DNA of 64,000 nt from JAWLHA01 sp041690535 (GTDB lineage Bacteria; Pseudomonadota; Gammaproteobacteria; Thiohalomonadales; Thiohalomonadaceae): the NCBI GenBank assembly GCA_041690535.1, contig JAWLHA010000006.1, positions 47,181 through 111,180 on the forward strand. Direction: 5' to 3'. The notes below the pieces were generated by a model. The model saw only the letters and a list, made by a program, of their open reading frames with translations, was not told the DNA's origin and ran no database searches. The position numbers and the translations under genes are program-made. Below, one piece after another: positions 20,991 through 30,243 of the stretch (positions are counted from its first letter, which is position 1; every line of letters begins with the position of its first letter).

Positions 20991-22695
20991 CGGCGTGATT
21001 GTGTGAGCGACTGATTGAACGGCTGAGCAGAACCACCGGAATGATCCCCGCGAGCACGATGGCGAGGGCGGCGGTGGATGACTCCGCGAGCCGCTCGTCG
21101 GAGGCGAGCTCGAAGGCGCGCAGGGCCAGGGTGTTGAAGTCGAACGGGCGGAGCACCAAGGTGGCCGGCAGCTCCTTGAGCACATCCACAAATACCAGCA
21201 GGACGGCAGTCAGGAGGCTGCCCCGCAGGATGGGAATGTGGACCCGCCACGGCACCTTATGGGGCGCGAGACCGAGGGAACGGGCGGCATCGTCCATAGA
21301 GGGGCGGATCTTGCCCAGCCCCGCCTCCACCGTTTGCAGCGCCACCGGCAGAAAGCGGGTGAGATAGGCGAAGATGAGCGCCGCCAGGGTGCCGCTCAGC
21401 AACAGACCGGTGGAGATGCCCAGATGCCGCGCCATCCATCCATCCAGGGCGTGATCGAACCAGGCGAAGGGAATGAGCACACCCACCGCGATCACTGCGC
21501 CGGGCACCGCGTAGCCAAGCCCCGCCACGCGGACCGCGGCCCCGACCACCCGGGATGGCTTGAGACGATGCCCGTAGGCCAGGAAGAGGGCCAGCCCGAG
21601 GGCCAGGGCCGATGTGATCCCGGCGAGCGACAGGCTGTTGAGGAACAGTCGGAGGAAGTCCGTGTCAATGGCATCCCCCGCCGTCTGCACGGCCCAGATG
21701 AGCAACTGCCCCCCCGGCAGCAGGAAGCCGAGGGTGAGTATGAGCAGACAGAAGCCGAAGGCCCCCAACCCGGCCCCGCGGGACAGCGGCTGGCGCGGCG
21801 GCGGTGCCTGGCGGTGGGTGGTGTGGTGAAACCGCGCCCGCCGCCGAGCGCCTCGCTCCAGTGTCAGAAGGACCAGCACGAAGCCGAGCAGCATGGCAGC
21901 CAACTGGGCGGCAGCGGCGCTGTCATCCAGACCATACCAAGTGCGGAAGATCCCGGTGGTGAAGGTACTCACCCCGAAGTACTGGACCGTCCCGTAGTCG
22001 GCCAGGGTTTCCATGAGTGCCAGCGACACGCCTGCGACGATGGCCGGGCGGGCCAGGGGCAGTTGGACGCGAAAGAAGGTGTGCCACCCGCTGTTTCCCA
22101 GCGTGCGGCTTGCCTCGAGCATCGAGGCCGACTGCCCGAGAAAGGCGGCCCGGGTGAGCAGATAGACGTAGGGGTAGAGCACCAACGTGAGCATGGCGAC
22201 GGCACCGCCGCGGGAGCGGATCTCCGGAAACCAGTAATCGCCGTAGCCCCAGCCGAACCACCCTCGCAAAGCGCTCTGCACCGGGCCGGCGAAATCGAGC
22301 ATGCCGGTGTAGGTGTAAGCGATGATGTAGGCCGGAATCGCCATGGGCAAGAGCAACGCCCACTCGAAATGGCGTCGGCCAGGAAAGTCGAAGGTGGTGG
22401 TCAGCCAAGCGGCCGTCACGCCCAGGGCGAGCGTGCCGACCGTCACACCGATCATCAGCACCAGGGAGTTGACCACGTAGTCTTCAAGCACGGTCTCCGC
22501 CAGGTGAGACCACGCCTCCCCCGGCGGCTGCAGCACGAAACCGGCGATCACCAGCACCGGCAGGGCCAGCAGCAGCGCCACGCTGACGACGCCGACAACC
22601 CATGGCGACCAGGGGAGGCGGAGCGGGAGACCCCGTCTGCGCTGCCCTTCACTCAGCTCTCGGACCGGAGCTACGGCAGATCCGGCTGAATCCAT
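20977..22695 (-). CDS. fbpB: Ferric iron ABC transporter permease, fused two-domain
   Basis: This inner-membrane permease is of the FbpB/SfuB type, with two homologous halves giving about 12 membrane segments. The 572-residue product has two copies of the BPD permease EAA loop region, one around EASRTLGNSGWHTFFRVQLP and one around DAARSLGLAPHKVPWRVHIP. The ATG at 22693-22695 (MDSAGSAV) lies 13 bp after fbpA; a more upstream ATG would overlap fbpA by 44 bp. The last codons overlap fbpC. Confidence 0.9.
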   Translation of the reverse strand: MDSAGSAVAPVRELSEGQRRRGLPLRLPWSPWVVGVVSVALLLALPVLVIAGFVLQPPGEAWSHLAETVLEDYVVNSLVLMIGVTVGTLALGVTAAWLTTTFDFPGRRHFEWALLLPMAIPAYIIAYTYTGMLDFAGPVQSALRGWFGWGYGDYWFPEIRSRGGAVAMLTLVLYPYVYLLTRAAFLGQSASMLEASRTLGNSGWHTFFRVQLPLARPAIVAGVSLALMETLADYGTVQYFGVSTFTTGIFRTWYGLDDSAAAAQLAAMLLGFVLVLLTLERGARRRARFHHTTHRQAPPPRQPLSRGAGLGAFGFCLLILTLGFLLPGGQLLIWAVQTAGDAIDTDFLRLFLNSLSLAGITSALALGLALFLAYGHRLKPSRVVGAAVRVAGLGYAVPGAVIAVGVLIPFAWFDHALDGWMARHLGISTGLLLSGTLAALIFAYLTRFLPVALQTVEAGLGKIRPSMDDAARSLGLAPHKVPWRVHIPILRGSLLTAVLLVFVDVLKELPATLVLRPFDFNTLALRAFELASDERLAESSTAALAIVLAGIIPVVLLSRSISRSHNHADASA

Positions 22696-22708
22696 TACCA
22701 ATCGGCCC

Positions 22709-23719
22709 CTACTTCCACCCTGCGCGATCCATGACCCTGACTGATTCGGCATTCAGCTCGCCCAGGCGGGTAAGGCTCAGTGCATCGGGCTTGAATTCAC
22801 CGAAACGCTGGAGCACTTCACTTGCCGGTACCGCAGGTCGAACCGGGTATTCATGATTGACCTCCGCGTACCAACGCTGGGCCTCCTCCCCTGCCAGGAA
22901 CTCGAGCAGCCTGACGGCGCCGTCCCGGTTGTCTGTCCACCGGGTGACCCCTGCGCCACTGACATTGACATGCGCACCGCGACCGTCCTGATTGGGCCAG
23001 AAGACACTCACCGCTTCTGCCGCTTCCCGCTCCGTCCGGTCGTCAGAATCCAGCATGGCGGCGAGATAATAGGTGTTGGCAATGGCGATATCGCACCGAC
23101 CCGCCGCGGCCGCCTTGACCTGGTCGCGATCCCCCCCTCGGGGCGGCTGCGCGAAGTTGCCCACGAACCCTCTGGCCCAGGTGGCGGTCCCCTCGGTCCC
23201 ATTGGCAGAGAGGAGCGAGGCCACCATCGATTGGTTATAGATGTTCTCCGAGGAGCGGACACAGATCTTGCCCTTCCATTTGGGGTCGGCCAGCGCCTCG
23301 TAGCTTGAGAGGGTTGTCGGGTCGACCCGGTCTTTGGCGTAGAGGATGGGGCGGGCGCGCAGCGACAGCCCGAACCAGTACCCTGCCGGATCACGATAGC
23401 TGGCCGGGATCTGTGCCTCCAGCGTGCTGGAGGTGACGGGCTGCAATACCCCGGCCTCTTTGGCCCGGTGCAGGCGCCCCGCATCGGTGGTCAGAAAGAT
23501 ATCCGCCGGAGAGTGTTTGCCCTCACTCTGTAACCGCTTCAGTAGGGCGTCGGCCTTTCCCGTGACCAGGCGGACCTCGATGCCTGTCTCCGCAGTGAAC
23601 CGATCCAGCAACGGTTTGATCAGGGCTTCATTCCTGGCGGAGTAGACTCCCAGCTCTTCCGCGCCAAGACTCCCCGACAGTGCCAAGCCCAATAAAGCAA
23701 CCGAGATACCTAGCCGCAT
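22709..23719 (-). CDS. fbpA: Ferric iron-binding periplasmic protein
   Basis: FbpA is the class II solute-binding protein that carries naked Fe3+ to the FbpBC importer. The 336-residue product has a signal peptide (about 1-20), the opening LGVYSARNEALIKPLLDRF, the tyrosine iron-ligand pair in NTYYLAAM (about residue 213), and the C-terminal EVNHEYPVRP segment. The start at 23717-23719 follows AGGGGAA and places the signal correctly; the open frame further upstream covers the Fur box. It is first in the fbpABC operon. Confidence 0.92.
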   Translation of the reverse strand: MRLGISVALLGLALSGSLGAEELGVYSARNEALIKPLLDRFTAETGIEVRLVTGKADALLKRLQSEGKHSPADIFLTTDAGRLHRAKEAGVLQPVTSSTLEAQIPASYRDPAGYWFGLSLRARPILYAKDRVDPTTLSSYEALADPKWKGKICVRSSENIYNQSMVASLLSANGTEGTATWARGFVGNFAQPPRGGDRDQVKAAAAGRCDIAIANTYYLAAMLDSDDRTEREAAEAVSVFWPNQDGRGAHVNVSGAGVTRWTDNRDGAVRLLEFLAGEEAQRWYAEVNHEYPVRPAVPASEVLQRFGEFKPDALSLTRLGELNAESVRVMDRAGWK

Positions 23720-23757
23720 AGCGTTCCCCTGGTCAATGCTGAGATGAACGTAGCTTA

Positions 23758-23780
23758 AATGATAATTGTTATCGTTTTCA
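23758..23780 (-). promoter_or_regulatory. Fur box upstream of fbpABC
   Basis: AATGATAATTGTTATCGTTTT matches the 7-1-7 Fur consensus (TGATAAT-x-ATTATCA) at most positions and lies about 40 bp upstream of the fbpA start. Iron-replete repression of fbpABC by Fur is therefore expected. Confidence 0.8.
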
Positions 23781-24111
23781 ATGTGAGGAATCGTCGCGAG
23801 GGAAAGGAGGGGGATTGGCACAACAGGGGTTGACGTTCTGGTTCAGGCATAACGGCGATGCATGGGAAGGGAGAAGATGCAAGGCGCCGCTTGGGCGGTA
23901 CGCTGCGCGGCGGACCCGAAACGCCCTCTCGGGTCGAAGAGCGGTGCTCTCCGAGAGAGTTGGTACCGAGGACATCCCTCTCCCTGCCATGGCATTAAAT
24001 CACGTGTTGATTTGCACGGGTTTGTCAGCCGGTCTTTGTTACACAGCCGTCACACGGCCACGCCCATGCAGCGGCCCGCCTGTGGGACAACCGTCGGGAG
24101 CCAACTGCGAG

Positions 24112-24144
24112 AGGGTGGATATGGGCAGCGCATCCACCCTCTCG
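24112..24144. repeat. Lone GGTGGAT...ATCCACC palindrome, relative of the MITE core
   Basis: GAGGGTGGAT (near 24112) pairs with ATCCACCCTC (near 24135) around ATGGGCAGCGC. The core is nearly the same as the GGGTGGATAAGCGCAGCGCATCCACC half of the 185-bp repeats at 26454, 36202 and 43620. It is a partial copy. The rest of the 23820-24205 gap shows no gene. Confidence 0.6.
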
Positions 24145-24205
24145 TCCGCTCCCGCACCGGCTTCTTCATCGTCGATCACAGACTGCGCCACCCGTGTTCT
24201 CCGCT

Positions 24206-26314
24206 TCAGCCGCCGGCCTCGTGTTCAAGCGGCAAGGTCATTGTGAAAGTAGCCCCTTCACCCTCGCGGCTGCGTACCGTCAGCGTACCGCCCAGGTCGG
24301 CCATGATGTTGCGCGATATGGACAAGCCTAGCCCGGTGCCCAAGCCCGGTGGCTTGGTGGTGAAGAAGGGATCGAAGATCCGCTCCTGGCGATGGGGCGG
24401 GATGCCGGGACCCGAGTCGGCCACCTCGATCCTGAGCGTATCCGCCTCGCGGTGGGCCCGCACCGTGAGCTGCCGCTCGGGTTGGCCCTCCAATGCGTCG
24501 CGGGCATTCATCAGCAGGTTGACCAGCACCTGCTGCAGATTGCCTTCCTTCGTGGGCACCAGGGGTAAGTCATCCGCGATCTCAGTTGTCACACCGATGT
24601 CGTTGACCTTGAATTCGGGTCGCATGAGCGCGAGGGTGCGCTCCAGCACCATCGGCACGCTCACTTTTGTCGTTCTCTCCTCGATGGGACGGGCGAAGCC
24701 GAGCATGTTTTTGAGCAGCTCGCGCATGCGCGCCAGTTCGCGGCTGGCCTTTTCCAAGTACTGCGCGGCCTGCGATTGCTGCGTGAGCTCCTGGGCGGCG
24801 CGGAGATAGCCCATCACGCCCATCAGGGGATTGTTCAATTCGTGGACCACGCTGGCGGCCAGGGTGCCCAAAGCCGCGAGCTTTTCGGACTGGATGACCT
24901 GCTGTTGGCTCGCGTTCAGGGCCTGCTCGGCGCGCTTGCGCTCGGTCACGTCCAGCCAGGTCCCGCGGAGGGCAACGATCTGGCCCTTGGCGCTCAGGAC
25001 AGGCTCGCCCCGGCTCTCCACGACCCGCTCGGTTCCATCGGGCCGCACGATGCGGTGCTCGTCGACAAAGCCCTCGCCACTCTCCACGGCCCGCTGAGTC
25101 AGGGCTCTCATGCGCTCGCGATCTTCCGGGTGGACCACCCCCAAGGCCGAGGCGAGCGTCACCGCAAAGGATTGCGGCGCACGCCCCGCGATGCGAAACA
25201 TCTCGTCGGACCAGCTGGAGCGATCCTCCTCGACCCGCCACGCCCAGCTGCCCACATGCGCCAGACGCTGGGCCTCCCGCAACGCCTCTTCGCTCGCCCT
25301 CAACCCCTCCTGCATCTCCTGCTGGGCCCGGTATCTCGCCTCGGTCACCCCTTGCCGCCAGAGGGCGTGGGCAATCGTTGCCGCGCCGGCCAGGAGCACC
25401 AAAGTCAGCAGTAGGGCGCCGGCGGCGACCTGGCGCAAAATTCCCGTGATTTCCGATTTGTCCACCTTGGCGACCAAATACCAGGGGGTGTCCGGTATCC
25501 GTCGGCCCACGCCGATGGCGGGCACTCCGCGGTAGTCGAGCCCGGCAATGCGACCGTCGCCCAGGGCGACCTGGGCCGCCAACAGGGACGGGAACGCCTC
25601 CACTCGCTCGATGGGGCGAAAGCGGGGCCGGGTGAGAAAGACGATGTCGCCCTCCTGCAGCCGAAACACCAGGGTTTCGGCGGTGCCGCGGAACGCCGGC
25701 CACTCCTCCACCAGGGGCGCAGCGTAGAGATAGGGCTGGATGCGAAAGACGAGGGCGCCGAGGGGCCGACCGGCATCATCGAACAGCGGTAGTGCCATGC
25801 CCACCCGCACCTCCGTGCCCGGCGCGGCAGGCACGGCGAAGTCCCGGAACACCACCTGTCGCTGCCGCAGTGCCTCGGCCGCAGCCTGGCGCTTTACGGT
25901 CAGTTCAGTGACCGGCGCGCCTCGGTGGTAGCGCACCTTGCCCTCGGGGTCGAGCAGGAGGATGTCCTCGTAGCCCCGGTGCCCAACCATGACCTCAATT
26001 TGACCTTCGAATGCCCGCCACGCGGGGCCCCTCGCCTCGCCACGCGCCAGATAGGCCTGCAGTGCCTGGCGCATCATGGGATGCTGTAAGAAGGCCTGCG
26101 CCTCTTCGGACCGCTCCCGGGTGAAGGTTCTGATCTCCCGCAGACGCTCGTTTGCCTGAGCCTCGAGAATGTCCCACTGGAGCTCCGTGATCTGCCGTTG
26201 AACATAGGCGAATAGTCCATGCCCCGCAGCAAGGGCCAGGAGCGCGAACAGCGCGAAGAGGGCCAGGAGACGGGGGGGCAACAGCGGGATCGTTGCAATC
26301 CACCGTCTCGTCAC
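24206..26314 (-). CDS. Membrane sensor histidine kinase with Cache-like and PAS domains
   Basis: The 702-residue kinase has two membrane helices (about residues 12-36 and 295-318) enclosing a ~260-residue periplasmic double-Cache-like sensor. A PAS fold follows (about 345-465, GSWAWRVEEDRSSWSDEMFRI). The transmitter comes next, with the phospho-acceptor His in ASVVHELNNPLMGV (about residue 494) and a complete HATPase (NLLMNARDAL, DSGPGIPPHRQERIFDPFFTTK, GTGLGLSIS). The start is a GTG at 26314, six bases from the stop of a kinase remnant. It diverges from the kaiC operon and its H-box (HELNNPLMG) resembles that of the kaiBC-linked kinase (HEVSSPLMG), so the two may work together. No cognate regulator is adjacent on its own strand. 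Confidence 0.85.
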   Translation of the reverse strand: MTRRWIATIPLLPPRLLALFALFALLALAAGHGLFAYVQRQITELQWDILEAQANERLREIRTFTRERSEEAQAFLQHPMMRQALQAYLARGEARGPAWRAFEGQIEVMVGHRGYEDILLLDPEGKVRYHRGAPVTELTVKRQAAAEALRQRQVVFRDFAVPAAPGTEVRVGMALPLFDDAGRPLGALVFRIQPYLYAAPLVEEWPAFRGTAETLVFRLQEGDIVFLTRPRFRPIERVEAFPSLLAAQVALGDGRIAGLDYRGVPAIGVGRRIPDTPWYLVAKVDKSEITGILRQVAAGALLLTLVLLAGAATIAHALWRQGVTEARYRAQQEMQEGLRASEEALREAQRLAHVGSWAWRVEEDRSSWSDEMFRIAGRAPQSFAVTLASALGVVHPEDRERMRALTQRAVESGEGFVDEHRIVRPDGTERVVESRGEPVLSAKGQIVALRGTWLDVTERKRAEQALNASQQQVIQSEKLAALGTLAASVVHELNNPLMGVMGYLRAAQELTQQSQAAQYLEKASRELARMRELLKNMLGFARPIEERTTKVSVPMVLERTLALMRPEFKVNDIGVTTEIADDLPLVPTKEGNLQQVLVNLLMNARDALEGQPERQLTVRAHREADTLRIEVADSGPGIPPHRQERIFDPFFTTKPPGLGTGLGLSISRNIMADLGGTLTVRSREGEGATFTMTLPLEHEAGG

Positions 26315-26320
26315 GGCTGG

Positions 26321-26453
26321 TCAGCCCTCCCACGGACTCGACGTCGGCAGCTCGACAGTGAAGGTGGCGCCGCGTCCCGATTCCCTGTCACAGGTCATGC
26401 TCCCCCCCCAAGGGCCTCCACTAGCGTGGTTCGGCACGGGGCCAGATCACGCT
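26321..26453 (-). pseudogene. C-terminal histidine kinase fragment, cut by a MITE
   Basis: The minus strand encodes only the end of an HATPase domain: a CRTTLVEALGG-like segment, then ESGRGATFTVELP and a stop at 26321. The two parts are in different frames across a run of eight G residues, so it is also frameshifted. Everything 5' of about 26454 is replaced by the palindromic repeat. The intact kinase downstream starts 6 bp after its stop. Confidence 0.6.
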
Positions 26454-26628
26454 CTAGAGCACCGAACAGGTAAACGGAAAGATCGCCAATCGCAGCCAAA
26501 TTGCGCGGCACGTGGCGGGGGCAGCGAACCGAGGTAGGGTGGATAAGCGCAGCGCATCCACCGTGCGGCGTCGAATTGGTGGATGCGCTCCGCTTATCCA
26601 CCCTACATATTGGGCGCGTCGAATTTAT
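26454..26628 (-). mobile_element. MITE-like palindromic repeat, copy A (one end truncated)
   Basis: The repeat begins with the terminal inverted repeat CTAGAGCACCGAACAG, continues with GATCGCCAATCGCAGCCAAA and the double GGTGGATAAGCGCAGCGCATCCACC palindrome, and stops at GAATTTAT without the second terminal repeat. It is in the opposite orientation to copies B and C and abuts the kinase remnant. Confidence 0.8.
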
Positions 26629-26822
26629 AGTCGGGTCTCCTCCATGGGCATCGGTGCTTTCAGCTTTCCACAGTATGGCCGAGCAGCCGGGAGGTAACCG
26701 GCGGGCAGGCGAGGGATTGGCGGCACCGTGTGCACCAACCGCCCGGCTCCACAGCTGGGCCAATGAGGGTACTGCGGCTACAGTTGTCATCAAGCACCCT
26801 CCTGAGCCACGGTGACCACCTC

Positions 26823-28535
26823 ATGGACACTTCATCCCCAGGGGCAGGAGAAATCGAGACAGCAGGCGCAAGCCGCCGGGCCATTGAGAAGATTCCTACT
26901 CACATCGAGGGCGTCGACGATGTCCTGCGCGGCGGCATCCCGAAGGGCCGGATGACACTCCTGGTGGGAGGCCCGGGCACAGGGAAGACGTTGGTCGCGC
27001 TGGAATTTCTCTATCGTAGTGCCTTGGCTGGAGGCTCTGGCGTGCTGGTCGCCTTCGAGGAACGGGCCGACGCGTTGCGGCGCAATGCGTGGAGCCTGGG
27101 GTGGGATCTGGAGCAACTGGAGAAGGAAGGAAAGCTGTTCCTGCTGGAGGCCCACGTCGACCCGGAAACCATCATCGCCGGGCAGTTCACCCTGAAGGCT
27201 CTGCTCGCCATCATCGAAGGCATAACCCGGGAAATCGGCGCGGAGCGGATCGTGTTCGACGCCATTGACGTCCCGTTGCGGCTTTTCGGCGGCGAGGAAC
27301 GCGAGCGCGCTGAACTCTATGCCCTGCACGACTGGCTGGTCGATCACGGCATGACCTCGATTGTGACCGCGAAGACCGGTGAGCCGGGTGTCTCCGCTCC
27401 GCCCCGCTATGAGTTCCTCGACTACATGGCGAACACGGTCATTTGGCTGGATCAGCGGGTGACCGGGCAGGTTTCGACCCGCCGATTGCGGGTGGTCAAG
27501 TACCGAGGCTCTGACTTTGATCGCAACGAGTACCCCTACATCATCCGAGAGCAGGGAGTCCGACTGACTCCCCTGACCTCGATCCAGTTGCGCCACCAGC
27601 CCATGGGCGAGATGGTCTCCGTGGGCCATCCGCAACTGGATGCCATGCTGGGCGGTGGTCTTAGCCGGGTCTCCAGCGTACTCATCACCGGCACCAGCGG
27701 TACGGGCAAGACCCTCCTGGCCAGCACCTTTGCCCGGGCCGCCTGCGAGCGCGGTGAACGGGTGCTGTACATCACTTTCGAAGAGTCGCAGGAGGCGATG
27801 ATCGGTGCGCTCCGTAGTCCAGGCGTCGATTTGCGTCCCTATGTCGAAAACGGGACTCTGCAGATCATCAGTGCGTTGCCGGAGGCGATGGGTGCGGAGG
27901 AACACCTGATCCGGGCCGTGGATGCGATCACGGCGTTGGACCCCGCCCACGTGATCATGGATGCCGCTTCCTCCACCGAGCGTTTCCGCGGGGAGTATGC
28001 CTCTTTCGATTTCCTGGTCCGTTTCATTAACATCTGCAAGGATCAGGGGCGCACCTGCATTCTCACGAACCAGCTCAGTGGCCTGGAGCAGGCGCAGCAG
28101 GTCAGTGGACTGGGCATTTCCTCGATCATCGACACGGTGATTCTCCTACGCTTGTCGGAGAGCAACGGGGAACTCAACCGCTCCATACTGGTGCTCAAGT
28201 CGCGGGGTGCCGCTCATTCCAACCAGCTCCGCGAATTCCGAATTACAAGCCATGGGATCGAGCTTCCCGAAGCGTATGTCGGCGCGGGCGGCTCGGTCAC
28301 CGGCGTGGCACGCCAGCAGCAGGAGGCCAGAGATGCAGCCGAAAAGCGCCGAATGGAGCAGATGATGCGCGCCAAACAAGCGGAAATCACCCAGGTGCGG
28401 GCCGCGCTGGAGGCGCATACGGCTGAGTTCATGGCACGGCTCGAACAGGCGCAAGCGGAATTTGAGGCCATGCGTTTTGAGTTCGATGAGCGCGAGCGCG
28501 CCAGGGAAGAGCGGCTGCAAATGCGTGGCGCCTAA
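26823..28535 (+). CDS. kaiC: KaiC-family double RecA ATPase
   Basis: KaiC-type proteins are double-domain ATPases that autophosphorylate in cyanobacteria and act in stress or signalling in other bacteria. The 570-residue product has CI (Walker A GGPGTGKT near residue 49, catalytic EE in AFEERAD) and CII (Walker A GTSGTGKT near 290, EE in TFEESQE). At the place of the cyanobacterial S431/T432 phospho-pair it has Ser433-Ser434 (GISSIIDTV). The C-terminus carries an added charged coiled coil (about 505-570) in place of the A-loop tail. The ATG at 26823 is chosen as the first methionine before the conserved IPTHIEGVDDVLRGG. It heads the operon kaiC-kaiB-kinase-regulator-kaiB. Confidence 0.9.
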   Translation: MDTSSPGAGEIETAGASRRAIEKIPTHIEGVDDVLRGGIPKGRMTLLVGGPGTGKTLVALEFLYRSALAGGSGVLVAFEERADALRRNAWSLGWDLEQLEKEGKLFLLEAHVDPETIIAGQFTLKALLAIIEGITREIGAERIVFDAIDVPLRLFGGEERERAELYALHDWLVDHGMTSIVTAKTGEPGVSAPPRYEFLDYMANTVIWLDQRVTGQVSTRRLRVVKYRGSDFDRNEYPYIIREQGVRLTPLTSIQLRHQPMGEMVSVGHPQLDAMLGGGLSRVSSVLITGTSGTGKTLLASTFARAACERGERVLYITFEESQEAMIGALRSPGVDLRPYVENGTLQIISALPEAMGAEEHLIRAVDAITALDPAHVIMDAASSTERFRGEYASFDFLVRFINICKDQGRTCILTNQLSGLEQAQQVSGLGISSIIDTVILLRLSESNGELNRSILVLKSRGAAHSNQLREFRITSHGIELPEAYVGAGGSVTGVARQQQEARDAAEKRRMEQMMRAKQAEITQVRAALEAHTAEFMARLEQAQAEFEAMRFEFDERERAREERLQMRGA

Positions 28536-28558
28536 AGCACGTGACAGGAGGGGCGTCT

Positions 28559-28855
28559 GTGACCGAACCCATGGAAGATGAAAAGACCCTCGCGCACCTG
28601 CAGCTTTTCGTGGTGGGCGATGAGCCCCATTCGAAGCGTGCGCGTGAAAACATCGTGGAAGTCCTCGGGCAGTTCGAAGGCCACTATGAGTTCGAGGTCA
28701 TCGATGTGCTGAAGAACTATCGAACCGCGCTGGATGCGGGGATCCTGATTGCGCCGACCCTCCTAATCACTACCTCCAATTCGCGGATCACGATCGCCGG
28801 GGACATGGAGGATAGAAAGCGGCTGGTTGGTGCGCTGAAGCTGATTGCGGAGTAG
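28559..28855 (+). CDS. kaiB: KaiB-family protein, first copy
   Basis: KaiB is a small thioredoxin-like, fold-switching partner of KaiC. The 98-residue product contains LQLFVVGDEPHSKRARENI, YEFEVIDVLKNYRTALDAGILIAPTLL and a terminal DMEDRKRLVGALKL, all family hallmarks. The start is GTG at 28559, eight bases after AGGAGG; an earlier GTG at 28541 lies before that ribosome site. It begins 24 bp after kaiC and ends 3 bp before the kinase gene. Confidence 0.9.
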   Translation: MTEPMEDEKTLAHLQLFVVGDEPHSKRARENIVEVLGQFEGHYEFEVIDVLKNYRTALDAGILIAPTLLITTSNSRITIAGDMEDRKRLVGALKLIAE

Positions 28856-28858
28856 GCA

Positions 28859-29818
28859 ATGGCCACACAGGAACCCAGCTATGAGCAACTGCAGCAGCAG
28901 CTGGCCGAGGCGAAAGAGGTCATCCGGGCCCTGCGGCAGGGAGAGGTGGACGCCATCATCTCCGAACGTGAGCTGGCCCTCGTGCGCCTGCGGGCGACCG
29001 AAGAGGCCTTGCGGAAACTCACCGCCGAGTTGGAAGACCGGGTCCATGACCGCACAGCCCAGCTCGAAGAGTCGAATCGGCGTCTTATGTCTGCCCTTGG
29101 TGAGCTGCGAGCGGCGCAGACGCGGGTGCTGGAAGCGCAGCGCGTCACCGCCCTGGCCACCTTGGCCGGTGCCATCGCCCACGAAGTGAGCAGTCCGCTC
29201 ATGGGCGTCCTCAACGCCGTCGCCTTCGTGCGAAGGCACGAACAGAACCCCGAGTTGGTGCAGGCGCTGCAGGACGCCGACGAGGGGCTTCGGAGCATCG
29301 TGGCGATCTCTCGGAACCTCCTGGCCTTGGGGCGCCCCCCGGAGCGCCGCGGCGTTCGCGCGCGGGTGGCTGAAGCGCTGGACCGAGCGCTGGCCATGCT
29401 CGCGCCCGATATGGAGGCCAGGGGCATCCAGGTGAAGCAGGACCTCCCCGAGGACCTCCCGTCGGTCGCTGTGGACGAGGTGCGTCTGCAGCAGGTCTTG
29501 ACCAATTTGCTGACCAATGCTCGCGATGCCGTGGAGGAGAGCGCAGAGAAGATCATTCGCATCCGCGCGTTCCGGGAAGTGGGTTTGGCCCATATCGACG
29601 TGGAGGATACGGGGCCGGGGGTACCGGCGGAGATCTTGCCGCGGCTCTTCCAGCCGTTTTCTACCACCAAGCCCGGCCGAGGGATGGGCCTCGGTCTGAA
29701 CATATCGCGCAGCCTCGTTGAAGAACATGGTGGGACGCTTACGCTTGAGAGTCCCAAGCCGGCCCGATTCCGGATCACACTGCCGCTTGCGAGAAACGTG
29801 GGGTCAGGCGCGCGGTAG
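28859..29818 (+). CDS. Cytoplasmic histidine kinase of the kai operon
   Basis: This 319-residue soluble kinase has no membrane segment. Residues ~1-95 form a coiled coil, followed by the HisKA H-box IAHEVSSPLMGV (His about residue 107) and an HATPase domain (NLLTNARDAVEE, DTGPGVP, FSTTKPGRGMGLGLNIS). It is comparable in place, though not proven in role, to SasA, the KaiC-linked kinase of cyanobacteria. It lacks the KaiB-like N-terminal sensor of SasA, but a second free-standing kaiB follows two genes later. The ATG at 28859 is 3 bp after kaiB1. Confidence 0.85.
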   Translation: MATQEPSYEQLQQQLAEAKEVIRALRQGEVDAIISERELALVRLRATEEALRKLTAELEDRVHDRTAQLEESNRRLMSALGELRAAQTRVLEAQRVTALATLAGAIAHEVSSPLMGVLNAVAFVRRHEQNPELVQALQDADEGLRSIVAISRNLLALGRPPERRGVRARVAEALDRALAMLAPDMEARGIQVKQDLPEDLPSVAVDEVRLQQVLTNLLTNARDAVEESAEKIIRIRAFREVGLAHIDVEDTGPGVPAEILPRLFQPFSTTKPGRGMGLGLNISRSLVEEHGGTLTLESPKPARFRITLPLARNVGSGAR

Positions 29819-29826
29819 CTGGGAGT

Positions 29827-30243
29827 ATGGGGATGCCCAAACACATACTGGTGGTCGATGACAACCGATACGCGCAGCTCGCGTTTGTGTACGCCCTGAA
29901 AGAGACGGGCTATGAGGTGGATACCGCCAGCTCCGGAAAAGAGGCCTTGGAAAAAGTCGAAGCGAAGCAGTACGACCTGATCTTTCTCGACCTGAAGATG
30001 CCCGAAATGGATGGCGTGGATACACTGCGGCACTTGCAAAAGGTTCGCCCGGCGCCTCCCGTGTACATCGTGACCGCGTATAAGGACGAGTTCATGCAGC
30101 GGTTGCGTGCAGCGGCGCAGGATGGCCTGGCTTTTCAGATAGCCGCCAAGCCGCTCGATGACGAACAAATCCGCGCCGTCATTCGGGGGGTGCTGGAGGG
30201 GCCGGAACCCGAAAACCCGGGCGGAGCGGGGGGGCAGCCGTGA
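29827..30243 (+). CDS. Single-domain CheY-like response regulator
   Basis: The 138-residue receiver domain carries the acidic pocket DDN near residue 11, the phospho-acceptor Asp in FLDLKMPEMDG (about residue 58), the Thr of IVTAY and the Lys of AAKPLD. No DNA-binding or enzymatic output domain follows, so signal must leave by protein contact or a phosphorelay. It starts 8 bp after the kinase and its TGA overlaps the next start (GTGA), which indicates tight coupling. Confidence 0.9.
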   Translation: MGMPKHILVVDDNRYAQLAFVYALKETGYEVDTASSGKEALEKVEAKQYDLIFLDLKMPEMDGVDTLRHLQKVRPAPPVYIVTAYKDEFMQRLRAAAQDGLAFQIAAKPLDDEQIRAVIRGVLEGPEPENPGGAGGQP

